NCBI GenBank assembly: GCA_027186245.1 | Contig: CP114491.1 | Span: 9,359,501 to 9,423,500, forward strand | Reading direction: 5' to 3' | DNA: 64,000 bases | From: Coriaria nepalensis | Lineage: Eukaryota; Streptophyta; Magnoliopsida; Cucurbitales; Coriariaceae | Part shown: positions 22,386-34,886 of the stretch, piece by piece | How the letters are laid out: every line of letters begins with the position of its first letter | Position numbering within the stretch: position 1 is the stretch's first letter | Position numbers and translations under genes: made by a program | The notes under the pieces: model-generated | The model's database searches: none | The model's input: only the letters and a program-made list of their open reading frames with translations | Told to the model about the DNA's origin: nothing

Positions 22386-25344
22386 TGATTTCAAAATCTA
22401 AGTCCGCCTTTTGTACAGTACTATACATAATGGGGTTTCTAGAAGAATTTCTCATGCAGTTTCTAGTATATGTATAAATAGTTGTAATAAAACTTGTGCT
22501 TAAGCTTAATCACTCATTGTATCTGCTGTATCTGTGATTTTTCATTTCTTAGAAGAAGAGAAAACCCTTATGCAATATATAGTTATATATGTTAAGAGAC
22601 ATATTTAGGTAGATTCGGTATATTATAAACGGTAAACTGATCAATTACACCTGCAAACATCACATTCACTTATCATATCTATTACATCATCTTGTATATT
22701 ATTACGATTGATTATACCTGAAAATATGACACATATATAATATAACATAGTACAAGGAATAATTATAGCACAAAAATGGATATGATTGCTTTCATTTTCC
22801 AACAAAGTTGTTTGATAGAAATCTCAAGGAAAATTGATGAGACCCACCATTTCCTTAGTAGCCAAATAGAATTTTACTTCTAAATTAATCTTAATTAATT
22901 ACAACCCTTAAGTCTTAACCATTCTGTTTTTCTTTCTTAGAAAAATCTTGTTTTTTTGTTTTTTTTGTTTTTGGCATCAAACATTCTTTCTAAGTGGACG
23001 TTACAGCTGGTTAATTAGTGCAATAGTAAAAATTTTTAACCATTAATAACTTTCAAAGTAATAATGATACATAGATCTAATACTATCAAAAGAAGTCAAA
23101 CTGCAGTTTGGGAAATAGTATGGTTTCAAAGTTGATCTAATTAGTTTGCTAAATTTAAACCTTTGGAAAGACGTGTGTGTTATAAGAGTTTGTTTCATTT
23201 TGTTTGAGAAATTCTTATTCAACAAAAAATGGTGAGAGCCTAATGGATCAGCAACCCATACTGGGCTTCTTCGCATAGACGGCCCAAATCTTGGCATCTA
23301 CGCCTTCAAGCCTTGTCCTCGCAGCAAGCTCGCTAATTAGGCCCAGTGAAATAGTTGAATCTTCAAGCAGGCTCCACCCACTTCTACAATTGTAGGCGCA
23401 TTACCAACTTCTACTTCTTATCAAGTAACTCACTGTTCAATCCAAAGAGAAATTATTGATCAAATTATAAATCCAGCAATATTAAGTTAAAAATGTTTCT
23501 CTAATATATGATTGAAAATTTCATTTCCTTGCCATAGTTTCATTGCTTGTACGTGTATAGTTGATTGTTCATGAGTTGAATCAGATCAGGTGACAGTGCC
23601 CAACACTAAAAGAAAAAGAAAGAACAAAACGTATAATTATCGCTTCTTTTTATGAAATTGCAAAAAGCATATTAGCTTTTTCCCTCGACTTTCAAGTTTA
23701 TTGCACTTCTTAATCATGATCACATTTAGCTCCAAATCTAATGATTATGAAAGGAAGAAAAAGCAACCTTACTAGTTACTAGAAGTATTTCATAAAGAAT
23801 AAACAACACGATTAAGCTTAGAGAATGAAACCTCATATGTATTTGTATGTATAGATAAAGGATGCCACTTTTCTACAAATGATTATACAGACCTAATATA
23901 ATTATACGGACCTTACACGTGCAAAGGAACCGTAAATAAAAGAGACAAAACATATAATATTTTCATAATCCAAAACTTATGCTCGATCGGATGGTACTAT
24001 TAACACTAATGTTATTGGCTTAGATTGTGTTAATGTATTAATGTATCTAGAAAGGAAAAAAAAAAAAAAGGCAAAGGTTCACTATTTCCCTTTCACCTTG
24101 CCGTCTCACACCTACTTTTACACCAAACTGCCTCCCCCTCAAGAACGTTGCTGTCCATGATCAACTTTGTTCATTGTCAAGTGCCTTTCTAGTTTCCCTA
24201 CAACCAAAGACACTCATTAGTCTAAAGGGTACTCCTTCTTTTCAAACTTTGAACCAGCTGCATGCTTTATTAACGCGTAAGACTGTCATTTACCTTACAC
24301 TTGCATTCGCTTTCTTGGGGTGAAAAAAGGGTAAGTTTGTATTCCCCCTACTAATGAAGCTTAATCATAACACTCATTTGCCCGACATTATTGCAATAAT
24401 AGCTACGACTATGCCTTCCTTTACAACATGTTGGAATTCTTGTGTTCTTCAATATTTTGTTGACTCATTAATGAAGATTCTTCACACCAACATTGCAACT
24501 TTTCCTCATTGCAAACCCTAATTAATGATCATGGAAATTGAACTCCAAGCAACTATATATTTGTAGTACGCGGACAATCTGATAGCAACTTCGATTGGTT
24601 GGGGGGACTTAACATCTTTTGACCGCTATATATACCTTTAATAAAATAACTTGTTTTTCAAAGAACGTAGGAGATCTATTATTCGGATGATAGATTTTTC
24701 CTTGAATATATGTAAGACATGATACTTCCTTTATTTATACGTGAAAGCAACTTTTCTCCATTTTATCAATTCACATCGATTTAAAATTAGAATTATATAT
24801 AAATTTAGTATAAAATATGTAAGCTTGTGATTTTCACTTTAGAACGACATGTAATTAAGTATCACACTTTGAGGAGTAATGGGTTCATTTTTTATATATA
24901 CCCATAATTTTGTTCTAAACTAAACCTCCATGACTACCAAATGGATGGTGATGACTTAAGGACAATTGGATTAGAGATAAGGAAACAAGATAATTCCTTT
25001 ATTATCCGATTGACGACCCACCCTGATAGATCTAATACGAATTGTATTGTATTTTAATATATTTAATTTGTATATATATATATATATATATATAAGAACA
25101 AATTTACATATAAAAAATATGATTCTATTATTGTCGCATTATGAAATCTGAAGTTGCAATAAATTTCGACAAGGAAAATAATAACTAATTTAATTAATAA
25201 AAATGATATATAATTAATTGTTTAAATATAATATCGATTATTATCAAAACGGAAAACAAAGAAAAAGGTTGCTTCCCAAAATGACACACACACAAAAAAA
25301 TACTTGAACTTAGTGAGTAATAGGTAGAGTCAACAGTCGGGAAA

Positions 25345-25483
25345 CACGTGCAACCTACCAATGAATATAGATTAGAGAGAGGGAGAGTAGCATGTGCCAC
25401 GTCTTAGGTGCCAAGTGTCCTGATTCACCGTCATGCACGGCACGTGCTTCAGACGTTTACTCCGTTGGAGGTTTCTACACGTG
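25345..25483. promoter_or_regulatory. Cluster of ACGT (G-box/ABRE-like) motifs
   Basis: CACGTG occurs at 25345-25350, 25441-25446 and 25478-25483, and CCACGT at 25397-25402, all within 140 bp. Such clusters are bound by bZIP and bHLH factors in plant promoters. No gene starts nearby on either strand, so a function is unproven. Confidence 0.4.
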
Positions 25484-28196
25484 TCCCAACGCCGACTGTC
25501 CCCACATGACCTACTAAGTACGTAACTGCCATGTGCAGTTTTCACTGCAGGATAAAGGCGGATCCTACTCATCTGAACTCAGGCGGCCGGACTGAGTGAT
25601 CGGAAAAAAAAACTGTTTTTATCCTTAATATTTCTAAATATGAATCTAATGACGAAATTAAAAATTAAAAGTGAAACATTAATTTAAAAGTTCATGACAT
25701 TAATTTAGCTTTATTTTATCTAATTCTATAATTAGCAAGAAAAGGTAGCATTTTGCTTTTATATATTTGTACACTTAATTTTGAGTATTGAAGGGTTGTT
25801 TGGCTCAATTTGAAGAGACGTGTAATATTGGAGTTACGTATGTACTTATAATGTAAAGCAAAACTTGAAGGAATATACATTTTATTGTTGAAAATTCATC
25901 TAAATATCAATAAACTTTAAATGATTCCAATATAATTTCACTTTTATCTAATATTTGAGTACATTGTGATATTTAGCTAACATAGTAGCACTTTTGATGT
26001 ATTACTTTACCCATAAAAAATACACTTCATTTGCATAATGTTTAAATGATATAATGAATAGTAAATTTTATAAGTGTCTAAAGTATTTACTTCCGGAAGT
26101 TTAAATGGTACAATATCATTATAAATAATAACGTGACATCAACTAAATTATTGAGAATATTTACTCCTAAACTATTCAAAAATACCTCTATAATGATAAT
26201 CAAGTCTACTTAATCATATTATTAGTGTATATATGTGTATTATAAATACTCTCTTTGAGTAATTTTTAAGTAATAAATTAATTGTAACTCTAATGACTAT
26301 TTATCTACGTTAATAGGCTTTTTTGGGGTAATGTTTAGTTTTGTTTGTTCGTTTGTTTGTTTGTTTGTTTATTTGTAATTAGATCCTGTCGACAGGTAAA
26401 GTCGTTAGTCGTTGGACTTAGGGAGCCGTGGAGGTAATAAGGGAAGTTGGTCTCCACTCTTCCATATTCCTAGATTGCTTTTCGGTGTTAGTAATGTCTA
26501 AATGAGAATGATGTAACTATAAAATGCTTTGTTACGTAGTGTATACCATTAGTGCTCACCCATTCGTCGGTTGAATAGCATTTTCTTTTGTGCGATCAAA
26601 AATTTCTTATTGGCTTAACCAGTTTATCAGACAAGAAACATCATTTTTACATTTATGACGGTGACCTCTATTTTTAGAGCTTTATTTATTTATTTATTTA
26701 TTTTTAAAATAGAGTATGGACCACGTCTAGTTGTTGACTTCCTTTGCATAATATGTATTTTGCAAGAAAATTTTGTTAATCAAAGGATGGTCAAGGATCT
26801 AGCATTTGTTACACGTAATAAACTAGAGGAAGTGCAAATCATAGAATAATCTCTTTTGCGAATGAAATTGAGAAAAGTATTCACAAAAGGGATTTTGTTA
26901 GTACTTGATCGTAGATATGAAGGACCACAAGATTTTCTGAAGTACATTAGTAAATTAAATAAATAAATAATAAAGAAAAACGTTTGTTTGAGCATGCAGC
27001 ATTCCGGCCACCACAAATTTGCTCCTCCTTTCATAACTAGGTTGACTTGAAGAGTTTCAGTTCTTGGTTAGGAGGTATATGTACATAATCTCATGACATA
27101 GTTAGGAACCATCAACTGTAATTTGACGACAAGGGGTGACATGTATTGATCGTCGGAAATCTAACGCCGATAAGTTACAGATTCCGACCCGTTGAGGGTG
27201 GGATCATGAAAGTAGAGTAGAAGTCCTCTTTGATATGGCTTGACTCAGAGTCCATTTTCCTCCTAATTACACATTAGATTCATGACTTGTTCTTGAAGCT
27301 TCCATTTTTGTTTGTATAAGGCGAAGTCCGCTGAGATACACTATTGCAGTCTAGCTCCCGACTTTAAAAACTTAACTATTCAATTTAACCGGTCATATTT
27401 ATTTTGAATATAATTTTGATATCTTATTAAATTTCAAAATCTATAATTTTCTTCCCTCCGGATTATATAAGATAAATTCCAACATTACCTAATATCTATA
27501 CATAGTACTCATGTTGTACTCAAATTTTGTTCATGTCATAATTCTATGATTGGAAGAATAAGTTAGGGGACATAATCAAATTACAAGTTACCAATTTTTT
27601 GTTTTTGTTTTGTTTTTTGTTTTTGTTTTTACCCAAAATGTTACGAGAAAAAAAGTTCAAATGAAGGGATCACATGCATGCATGATGTCTCTTGATTCCA
27701 TACAACACTGATCATTATGCTTTGATGCAATTAAGTAATTAGTAGATAAAAAGAAAAAGACCTTAATTACGTAAACAACATAGACATTTCATATTATTAG
27801 TTACCCAATAACTTATAAAAACATGTTTACCCAAATAATAAGACAAATTAAGGATTCGACAATTTAAAAGCACGTACACACAGATCAAATAATTGAGGTA
27901 TTAATCCATGTACATACATTGAACACAGAGAATCCAACATATATAATATAGTTTATGTTAATACTAATCAAGCCGTTTTGTCGTAAACAAGTTATTATAT
28001 TTTAATTTTCAGCTTTGTCCACCTCCTACCTAGTTCAATATTTTAAGCTCACCAAAATAATAAAATAAAAAGAAAAAATAATTTGGCTTGTTTAATTCAC
28101 GTTTATATTTATATTTTGGTGTATACAAATAATGGCAATAAAATAAAGTGGATTAGCAGAGTATAATAAAACTTCAATAAATTAATAATATTGAGA

Positions 28197-28238
28197 ATCG
28201 ATAAATTTATTAATTTAATAATATATTAATTTATCGAT
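28197..28238. repeat. AT-rich palindrome
   Basis: Near-perfect 42-bp palindrome that begins and ends in ATCGAT, with AATTTATTAATT-type arms. It could be a foldback element remnant. Confidence 0.7.
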
Positions 28239-28909
28239 TAATTAATAATTTATTATTTTATTTAAAAATAAATTAAATATAAAATTTTAGTTTGGTAAAT
28301 ATAAAATGAAAATAGATGAATTAAAAGTATATATGAATAGCTAAAATACCTTAAACTTCATAACTAAAGTTAAAAAAAAAAAATAGTAAAAATATTGCAT
28401 TAAAATTAGTTTTAATCAATTTCAATATAATATTCACGTATTATTTTTTATAATTTAATAAATAAAATAATATATCTGACAAAATTAAATACATTTTATT
28501 TTATCATACAATGCGGGAGAGTTGACTCTTTTTACGTTTCTTATTTCCCTCCACTTTTTAGTGAAAACCGCGGGAAAAAAAAGAAAAAAAGGCTATAAAT
28601 AAAACGAAGAACCCAATATGGAAAAACATATTTTATTACTCCAAGTTAATTTCATATTAAGGAAACCGAACCGGGTTTTACTGCTTAACCTTAGGCCTAA
28701 GAGAGAGAAAGAGACAATGGAGCTGAAAGAATGGCAAGGTTTTCAATGAAAATAATATAAAAATAAATAATGGAATCTCCCATTTCTGTTCAATAAGCAA
28801 AGGTTTTTTTTTTTTTTTAATTATTAATTAATTAATTTATTATCATGATGTCGACTGGGCTCTCTGGAACTTTATGAGAAAATCATTTTTCTCTCTCTTT
28901 TCATTGTTC

Positions 28910-28917
28910 TATAAATA
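28910..28917 (+). promoter_or_regulatory. Putative TATA box of the DUF1635 gene
   Basis: TATAAATA, 95 bases upstream of the ATG at 29005 and followed by a CT-rich leader. Confidence 0.65.
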
Positions 28918-29004
28918 AGTCATAATCGACCCTTGCTCAACTCCCTAGTCGTCTGATTCGTTCTCTCTCTCTCTTTCTCTTGTCTCACTAAAGAGCTTAC
29001 GACA

Positions 29005-30425
29005 ATGGAGGAATTGAGTTCTTTATGGTCTTATCAAGAGGTGCGTTTTTGTTCTCATTCTGCTCCTCTCAATGTCTTTTCATCTTCTTCTTCTTCTTCT
29101 TCTTCTTCTTCTTCTTCTTCTTCTTCTTCTTCTTCTTCTTCTTCTTCTTGAAAATGTGACTCATTTCTACTTCAAATCCATTCCTTTGTAATCTTCACTC
29201 ACTTGCCGCCTTCTCTGTTTTGATTTTCTAAACTCGTCGAATTTTATGAAGAAGATTCTTGCTTAGCATGAATTTAACCAGAAGGATTTCATGAAATTTG
29301 GACCTTTTTGAAATTATTTTTCCTTCCCTTATCATAACCAAAGGTCGTTTTTTTATTAAAAAAAAACAAAAGTCCATAAAGGCACATTGATTCACTGTTT
29401 ACAACATGTTCATGTAATTGGTCTGTTGGGTTTCACTTTTCCTTATCTTTCTATGATTACAGCATGTTCTTTTCACATCTTTATTATGACTAAAAAAACT
29501 TTTAAAAAAAAAAATATTAAGAAAAACCCATTAATCTAAGCATCATGATTTTACTATAATTCTAATGGGTTTTGTCTGAAAATTGCAGAGCATTGAAGAA
29601 GTGAAGCAGAAGCTGCTATTCACAACGCTAGAATTGGAGTCGGTAAAAATGGAAGCAAGTGAAGAAACCAGAAAGAACAAAGAGAATGTAAAGAATCTAC
29701 TCCACCTCCTAGAAGTGGCAAATCAAGAAAGAGACGAAGCAAGAAACCAGCTCCAGAAAATCATAAACAAGATGACACCAAATCTCCTCCTCCTTCCAGA
29801 AAGCCCAACAATTATAATCCCTCCCACTACTACAAAAGCAAACTCAAGCATAACAGAGTCAAACAGCTTGTCCGAAACACACAATTCTTCGCACGTAGAT
29901 TCCTTTTTCGATTCCGATTCTTCCCCGGATTTCTCCAATATTCATATGGATTCTACTCAAATGTATCATTTTGTGCCAGCAAAGACTGACGATGATCCAG
30001 CTACTGCAATAATTGATAATTTCGTGAAGGGGAAGGCTCTGCCTCAGAAGGGGAAGCTTCTTCAATCTGTAATGGAAGCAGGGCCGTTGCTTCAGACACT
30101 TCTTGTGGCGGGACCGCTGCCTAGGTGGCGGAATCCGCCGCCTCTGCAGCCATTTAAGATCCCGCCTGTTTCGATCAAGGGATGTGATGAGAATAAGGGA
30201 ATATTGACTAGTGGTAATAATAGCATTTCATCATTTCCATACTACGGTGAGATTTCTAGAGGGAATCCTCAGATGTGTTCTGCTGCTATGCTGAATTTCA
30301 ATGGAGGTGGTGGGCCGCCAGCTTCCTCTGCTTCTTGCTATGGTAATAATGGGTTGATGGTGGGGCAGAGTCCAAGTACTAATTATTATCATCAACCTCC
30401 TGCTTGCAAGAGACAGAGATTTTGA
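29005..30425 (+). CDS. DUF1635 family protein, At5g59760-like
   Basis: Plant-specific protein of unknown function, 290 residues in two exons: 29005-29040 and 29589-30425. The first exon encodes only MEELSSLWSYQE. The second opens with SIEEVKQKLLFTTLELES, the DUF1635 (PF07795) signature, and continues as a predicted coiled coil to about residue 75 (NKENVKNLLHLLEVANQERDEA). A Ser/Thr/Asn-rich linker follows. A second conserved block lies at about 160-198 (KGKLLQSVMEAGPLLQTLL, then AGPLPRWRNPPPL). The C terminus is Gly/Ser-rich and ends in the basic CKRQRF. The 548-bp intron carries a long CTT microsatellite. The tiny first exon is supported by the family N terminus and by the upstream TATA box. 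The family call is strong; no biochemical role can be stated. Confidence 0.9.
29084..29149. repeat. (CTT)n microsatellite in the DUF1635 intron
   Basis: About 22 CTT units, 43 bases after the 5' splice site, on the transcribed strand. Confidence 0.95.
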
Positions 30426-33039
30426 AGATGATTAAAATGTTTACTTTTTCATTCTTAATTTTTAATCTTCATTGTAAAGAAAAAGGGGGGGAAGAGAAAT
30501 CATTTTCATGGGGTACTGATGTAAATTGGAAGGGGGATATAGTTTTGCCTTTGAATGAGATTAGCAACTATTAGACTTTGTTTCACTCTCTCCTCTTTTC
30601 CTTCATCTTCCATGAAAAAGATCCACATTTCCCATTTTTGCCTATTTGAAAAGTTTAATATAGAGAATTCGATGCCACACAATATTCGCAGAAGAATAAA
30701 TTTGGGAATAAATTTGAATATATTTATATTCTCTCTCCTCTAGCATGAACTAGTGAAAAAGCTCAATCCTATGAATTCTAACTAATCAATTCGCAATGAC
30801 ATAGATTCAAATTTATGTAACAACCTGATATTCAGTATTAACTTGTGTCAATTGGCTAAATGATGGGGTTAAAAACACCTCTCCTTAAGTACTTATAAAA
30901 ATATATCTTTCAAAGGCGACTTAAGTTCATACCATGATCAGAGTGACTTATGAGCTCAAAAATGAAATCAAATATATAGCTCACAAGACCTAGCCCTTAT
31001 TGGCCCACATATGTTTCTAAAGACATCGCCTAAGAGGCTTGGAACGCATTGGTCTCAAGCTCGCCTTGTGGGAGATGATTTGACTCATTATCCATAACAT
31101 CAGATAAATCCCTGAAAATCAAGAAAAATCCCCCCTCCCCCCTTCCCAAATTAAAGGAAATCTTCACAGACTTTACCCAATCAATAATTACACCTCAAAG
31201 AGACTCCATCATGTAAACCTTATAAATACTCCCTCTATGAGACACCTAAAGTACACGATCACAAACACACAACTCTAGTTGTTCAATATATTTTAACACT
31301 CTGATCATCTTACTAACTTAAGCATCATATAAGGTTTATAGGTGTTAACTCCTACTTTCTCCTCATATTTTCTCCATTTTTGCAGGTACAACTCAATAGA
31401 CATACGTTTGGATGAAATTTGACCACAATAAGATTTTTAGTAATTCGAACTTAATTATTACTTTGAGAGTAATATTTCAATTGAGTTGAAGTCACTAATT
31501 CCATCGTTATCATATATATGAATAAATAATAAAATTTGAATTAAATAAAAAAAGAAGGAAAAAAAAATAAACCAATGTCTCTTTAATTTTATCTAACATG
31601 TATTACATAAATATTTAAAAAAATACATAAAAAAATTAAAAAATATAAATAGATTCATTATTACATAATTTTTTAATAAATTCATTAAGATATAAATAGA
31701 TTCATTATAATAATACATATTAATTTTATATATTATATTATTTATCATATTCCATCTATATATATATTATATAATTATAATTACTTGACTTAAAAAAAAA
31801 AAATTCAATTTCAATATCTAAAAAGAAGTTTCTCGAACAGTAGAAAAAAAAATTCAATTTAGAGTGGAAAAGACTGACCCGATCAAAGTGTCAGGTTTCC
31901 AAGTCTTAGTATGAGATACTTGTTCTTTACGGCATCCTTCTCCTTCTTCTTCAAGTCAATAATGCAAACCCTAAAGTTGTGTTGTCTTCAATCTTTTTCG
32001 GAACTGGTAGGGAACGAAGCTCCTACTCCTACTTCCTTCAAAATGCTAGATTGTTACAATGGCGACATTTCAAAATACTTCCAGAATGAACGGACAATCT
32101 GTTTGGATAGAGTAATCTGAGTTGTGTTTTTACTATCACACAAAACACTAATAAAAGATTTTTCTCGGCAGTCATTTTTATTTTATTTTAATTCCTAGAT
32201 TATTATCATGAGTAATGATGAATCAGAATCATTTGGGCTTCTCTCACTTTCACGTGGGCCCTGCCTGGGCTATAAATATTATATACAGTTGGATAGGTGA
32301 ATGGTAGGGCCCATGGGCCAATTATATATCTGATCCACATATGGTCTCTCATCTAGGTACGCTTTGTTTCCAGATACTTTTTGTTTTCTTCAGTAATGGG
32401 CGTCAATACTGGAACCCGCCCAATAACAGATAGCCCATATCCCTTCAAGCCCGTGAACTTTGCCGGGTTGTTTGTCATTAAACGCATCGTTCTGATTCCT
32501 ATGTCTCTCAGAATCTATTTTACCTCAAAAAATACAGCCAAATTAATTCCAAAAATAAAAATAAAAATAAAATAGCGGTAAAGGAAAGTAATGGACCTGA
32601 GCTGGTATTCCATATTCACGAGCATCAACTTCGAGGCCAAGCTTGATGTTCCGGGTAAACCCTCCTCATACACAAGTGGCGTAAGACACCTCAAGTGTGT
32701 CTTAATTCATGAAACAAATGTCTTTAGGGAAACATGCAAGGAGGATTAGTGGCTAATAGGTTTCAAACAATAAAACATTTCCCTTTACTATATAAAGGCC
32801 TATTCGGCCATGAATAATTTTCATCAAAAACAAATGAACCGACAGTGAAGTGAGGAAGAGAAGAGAAGAGAAGAGAAGAGAAGGAAAGAAATGAGAGGTT
32901 AAGATCTTTAATTTTATAACTTTATACAAAGTTATATTAGAGTATTTTAATAAAATTCAAATTAATTAATAAGTAATACATCTATTACTTATATTTATAT
33001 TTTTGAAGATATTTTGATAAATTAAGTAGTTAGGAAAAG
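30426..33039. other. Spacer between DUF1635 and the RIBA remnant
   Basis: No gene recognised. 31500-31860 is AT-rich with A tracts. 32620-32890 has a TATA-containing stretch (TATATAAAGGCCTATTCGGCC near 32799) followed by an (AAGAG)n run at about 32860-32882, which resembles the promoter end of a solo LTR. No partner copy was found in the window. Confidence 0.4.
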
Positions 33040-33772
33040 ACAATGTCATAGCCTTGGTCTTGCAAATTGTAGGCCTTGAGCTTATGCCCAATCCCTTTGC
33101 TTTCATGCCCTCTTAAGTAGACAAGGACTCATCTGCCAGCTCTAGCAATAATTTGCAGTGCTAGATCTAACTGGTTCCCGCAATCACAACGCCCAGTTAA
33201 ACACTCGGAATGCACTCTTACTAGAACATCTTCTCCATTCCAAATATCTCCCTTTAAAATGAACAAACAAAAAAATTGAATTGAATGGTAAGAGTGAGAG
33301 AATTAAAGTTAGCAAAGTGGGTGTTTTCTTCCTTGTACTAGGGCTATGTGCTCTGTCTGATCAATCTCTGAACTATACCAATAGGCTTAAAATAGACCCC
33401 ATTTGGTTGGTAGACGTGTGAAATTGCACTTCTTTCTAATAATCTTTCCCACTTTCGTTGATACCTAATCAAATCGGTTATTGAGACAATTGGAATGTCA
33501 TGATAAGATGCCAACTTCCTTAAACTCGGCAACGAAGCTATTGAGCCATCATCTGAATCGATAACTTCCGATAGAACTGAAACTGCATGCAAACCGGCTA
33601 GAGAAACTAAATTGACTGAAGCCTCGGTGTGACCAACTCGTCTAAGAACACTACCATTTGTATACTTGAGTGGAAACACATGTCCCGGCTTAGACTCTAT
33701 AAATGACAATGCCAAAACCATCCTTGTCCTGTATTCAGCCGATATTTCTGTAAACGTTCCCGTTTTCGGGTC
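33040..33772 (-). pseudogene. RIBA (riboflavin biosynthesis) pseudogene, RIBA3-like
   Basis: RIBA proteins of the chloroplast join a 3,4-dihydroxy-2-butanone-4-phosphate synthase domain to GTP cyclohydrolase II. From 33772, just after an AG acceptor, the minus strand reads DPKTGTFTEISAEYRTRMVLAL, GHVFPLKYTNGSVLRRVGHTEAS and IPIVSITDLIRYQRKWERLLER, the end of the synthase domain. After a break it resumes at about 33250 as cyclohydrolase [29 protein letters not shown] and [14 protein letters not shown], with [14 protein letters not shown]. The normal DIFGSA between LTG and RCDCGN is missing. GRG has become GR-stop near 33135, and residues are lost in ESKPG and before HKL. A retained splice acceptor argues for decay in place, not a retrocopy. 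The 5' exons and 3' end were not found. The position beside the UTR5 gene matches At5g59750 (RIBA3). Confidence 0.87.
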
Positions 33773-34561
33773 CTAGAATGGCGAATACCAACAAATTGCG
33801 ATTACAAACATGTAAATAGTAAGAAAAAAGTGGGGTGCTATATTTTTATTTCTTATTTTTTACCAAGGTGATGGTGAAAGTTGGAGCTGAAGAGTCTTCG
33901 TTTCGTTTTCAGTGTGGAGAGACATGAGAGGAAGATCGAGTCTTTCAAGATCGTCTTCTTTCATTCCAACCGAAACAATTCTAATCCATTTTCTACTCTC
34001 TTAAATTGAGGATATCTAATTATTATCATTACAAATTTTTATTAATTAGCGAAGAATTTTCTAAACATTAACCTAGAATATTAGCCTTATTAATTAAATT
34101 AGGCTACAATAATTGCCTATTAATTTTTATTATTATTTGAATTTGTATTTTCGATTAAAGAGATTTATTCATTACCTTTCTTATTGAGGTGGTAATCAAG
34201 CAAAATAACAGGAAAGATGAATCCATGTTACTTGCGTCTTTCTTTGTTAGTGATTACAAAATTTATGGAACCTAAATTAGAAAGATTAGAGGTAGGCAAA
34301 ATTTCGGTTTAGGGGAGTTAATCTTTTTTTTTGTCGAATGAATTAATTTTTCTTATTTAAAATCATTAAATTTTAAATAAAAAAAATATCCAAATTTTTT
34401 AAAATTGGTAATACAAATATTTATGGTAAGTTATGGATTATATTTTTGGTAAGTTATCATAATACAAATATTTTTGGTAATTTATGGATTATATTAACCT
34501 GTCTCTTTCTCTTCTAGCAAAAAATTATATAAACTTCCATGTTGATCACATATTTTTTGTG
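33773..34561. other. Spacer with 51-bp tandem duplication
   Basis: AT-rich. Upstream exons of the RIBA gene were sought here without success. The only structure is the imperfect tandem repeat at 34410-34495. Confidence 0.45.
34410..34495. repeat. Imperfect tandem duplication, 51-bp period
   Basis: The segment beginning AATACAAATATTTATGGTAA recurs 51 bases later as AATACAAATATTTTTGGTAA, and the similarity continues through TTATGGATTATATT. Confidence 0.8.
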
Positions 34562-34569
34562 TATATAAA
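34562..34569 (+). promoter_or_regulatory. TATA box of the small-peptide gene
   Basis: TATATAAA, 109 bases upstream of the ATG at 34671. A start site near 34595 would leave an A-rich leader of about 75 bases. Confidence 0.65.
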
Positions 34570-34670
34570 GATGACATTTTTCCCCTTTCAAATATTCATT
34601 CTTCAACAAAACCCTACAAGCAAAACTTAAAATTCAGTGTTATCACACTATAAGTTTGAGTGGTTTGGGT

Positions 34671-34886
34671 ATGGCATATACTAAGAAGTCAGCATTGTTT
34701 ATCTGCCTTGCTATAATCCTTAGCTTGGTGCTAGCAGTTAGCAGTGCCAGGATCAAGGTCGAGGCGTCGGGGACTAAAGCTCTTCCAGGTGACTCTGCAG
34801 CTGCCCCCTGGCAGCGCGGTTGCAGCCCTATCACCAGATGCCGTGGTGGGCCCGGTGCTCCTCCGCAAAAGGATCAAAATAATTAA
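34671..34886 (+). CDS. Small secreted Cys-containing peptide with RALF-like tail motif
   Basis: Single-exon frame of 71 residues starting at ATG 34671; the five codons upstream are open only from a TTG. Residues 1-27 form a classic signal peptide: basic MAYTKK, then a hydrophobic core ALFICLAIILSLVLAV, then small residues SSA. The predicted mature part is hydrophilic, rich in Ala, Gly and Pro, and contains exactly two Cys in RGCSPITRC (CX5C), followed by RGGPGAPPQ. The RGCSxITRCR pattern is the last Cys pair and tail of RALF hormones. The YISY motif, the first Cys pair and the dibasic processing site of canonical RALFs are absent. It may be a truncated or divergent RALF, or a separate family of short apoplastic signalling peptides. 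A TATA box at proper distance and a compact 3' end support expression. Function is unknown. Confidence 0.72.
   Translation: MAYTKKSALFICLAIILSLVLAVSSARIKVEASGTKALPGDSAAAPWQRGCSPITRCRGGPGAPPQKDQNN

Larger units (their letters stand above)
22386..28909. other. 6.5-kb gene-free interval
   Basis: I found no coding sequence that I can assign; the open frames are short and low-complexity. Visible features are a TA run near 25074-25094, an ACGT-box cluster at 25345-25483, a (GTTT)n run near 26341-26371, a G(T)n-rich tract near 27598-27631, and an AT palindrome at 28197-28238. In the comparable Arabidopsis interval the missing neighbour would be At5g59770; nothing like it is seen. Confidence 0.5.

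Noticed and set aside
25372..25572. 66-codon minus-strand frame in GC-richer DNA
   Set aside because: It overlaps the ACGT-box cluster, shows no protein family features and is explained by base composition.
31911..32120. 69-codon plus-strand frame
   Set aside because: No known family, no splice or promoter support; left unannotated.
32620..32890. Solo LTR with TATATAAAGGCC promoter
   Set aside because: Suggestive composition only; no second copy, end motifs or target duplication could be shown, so it is mentioned in the spacer entry but not called.
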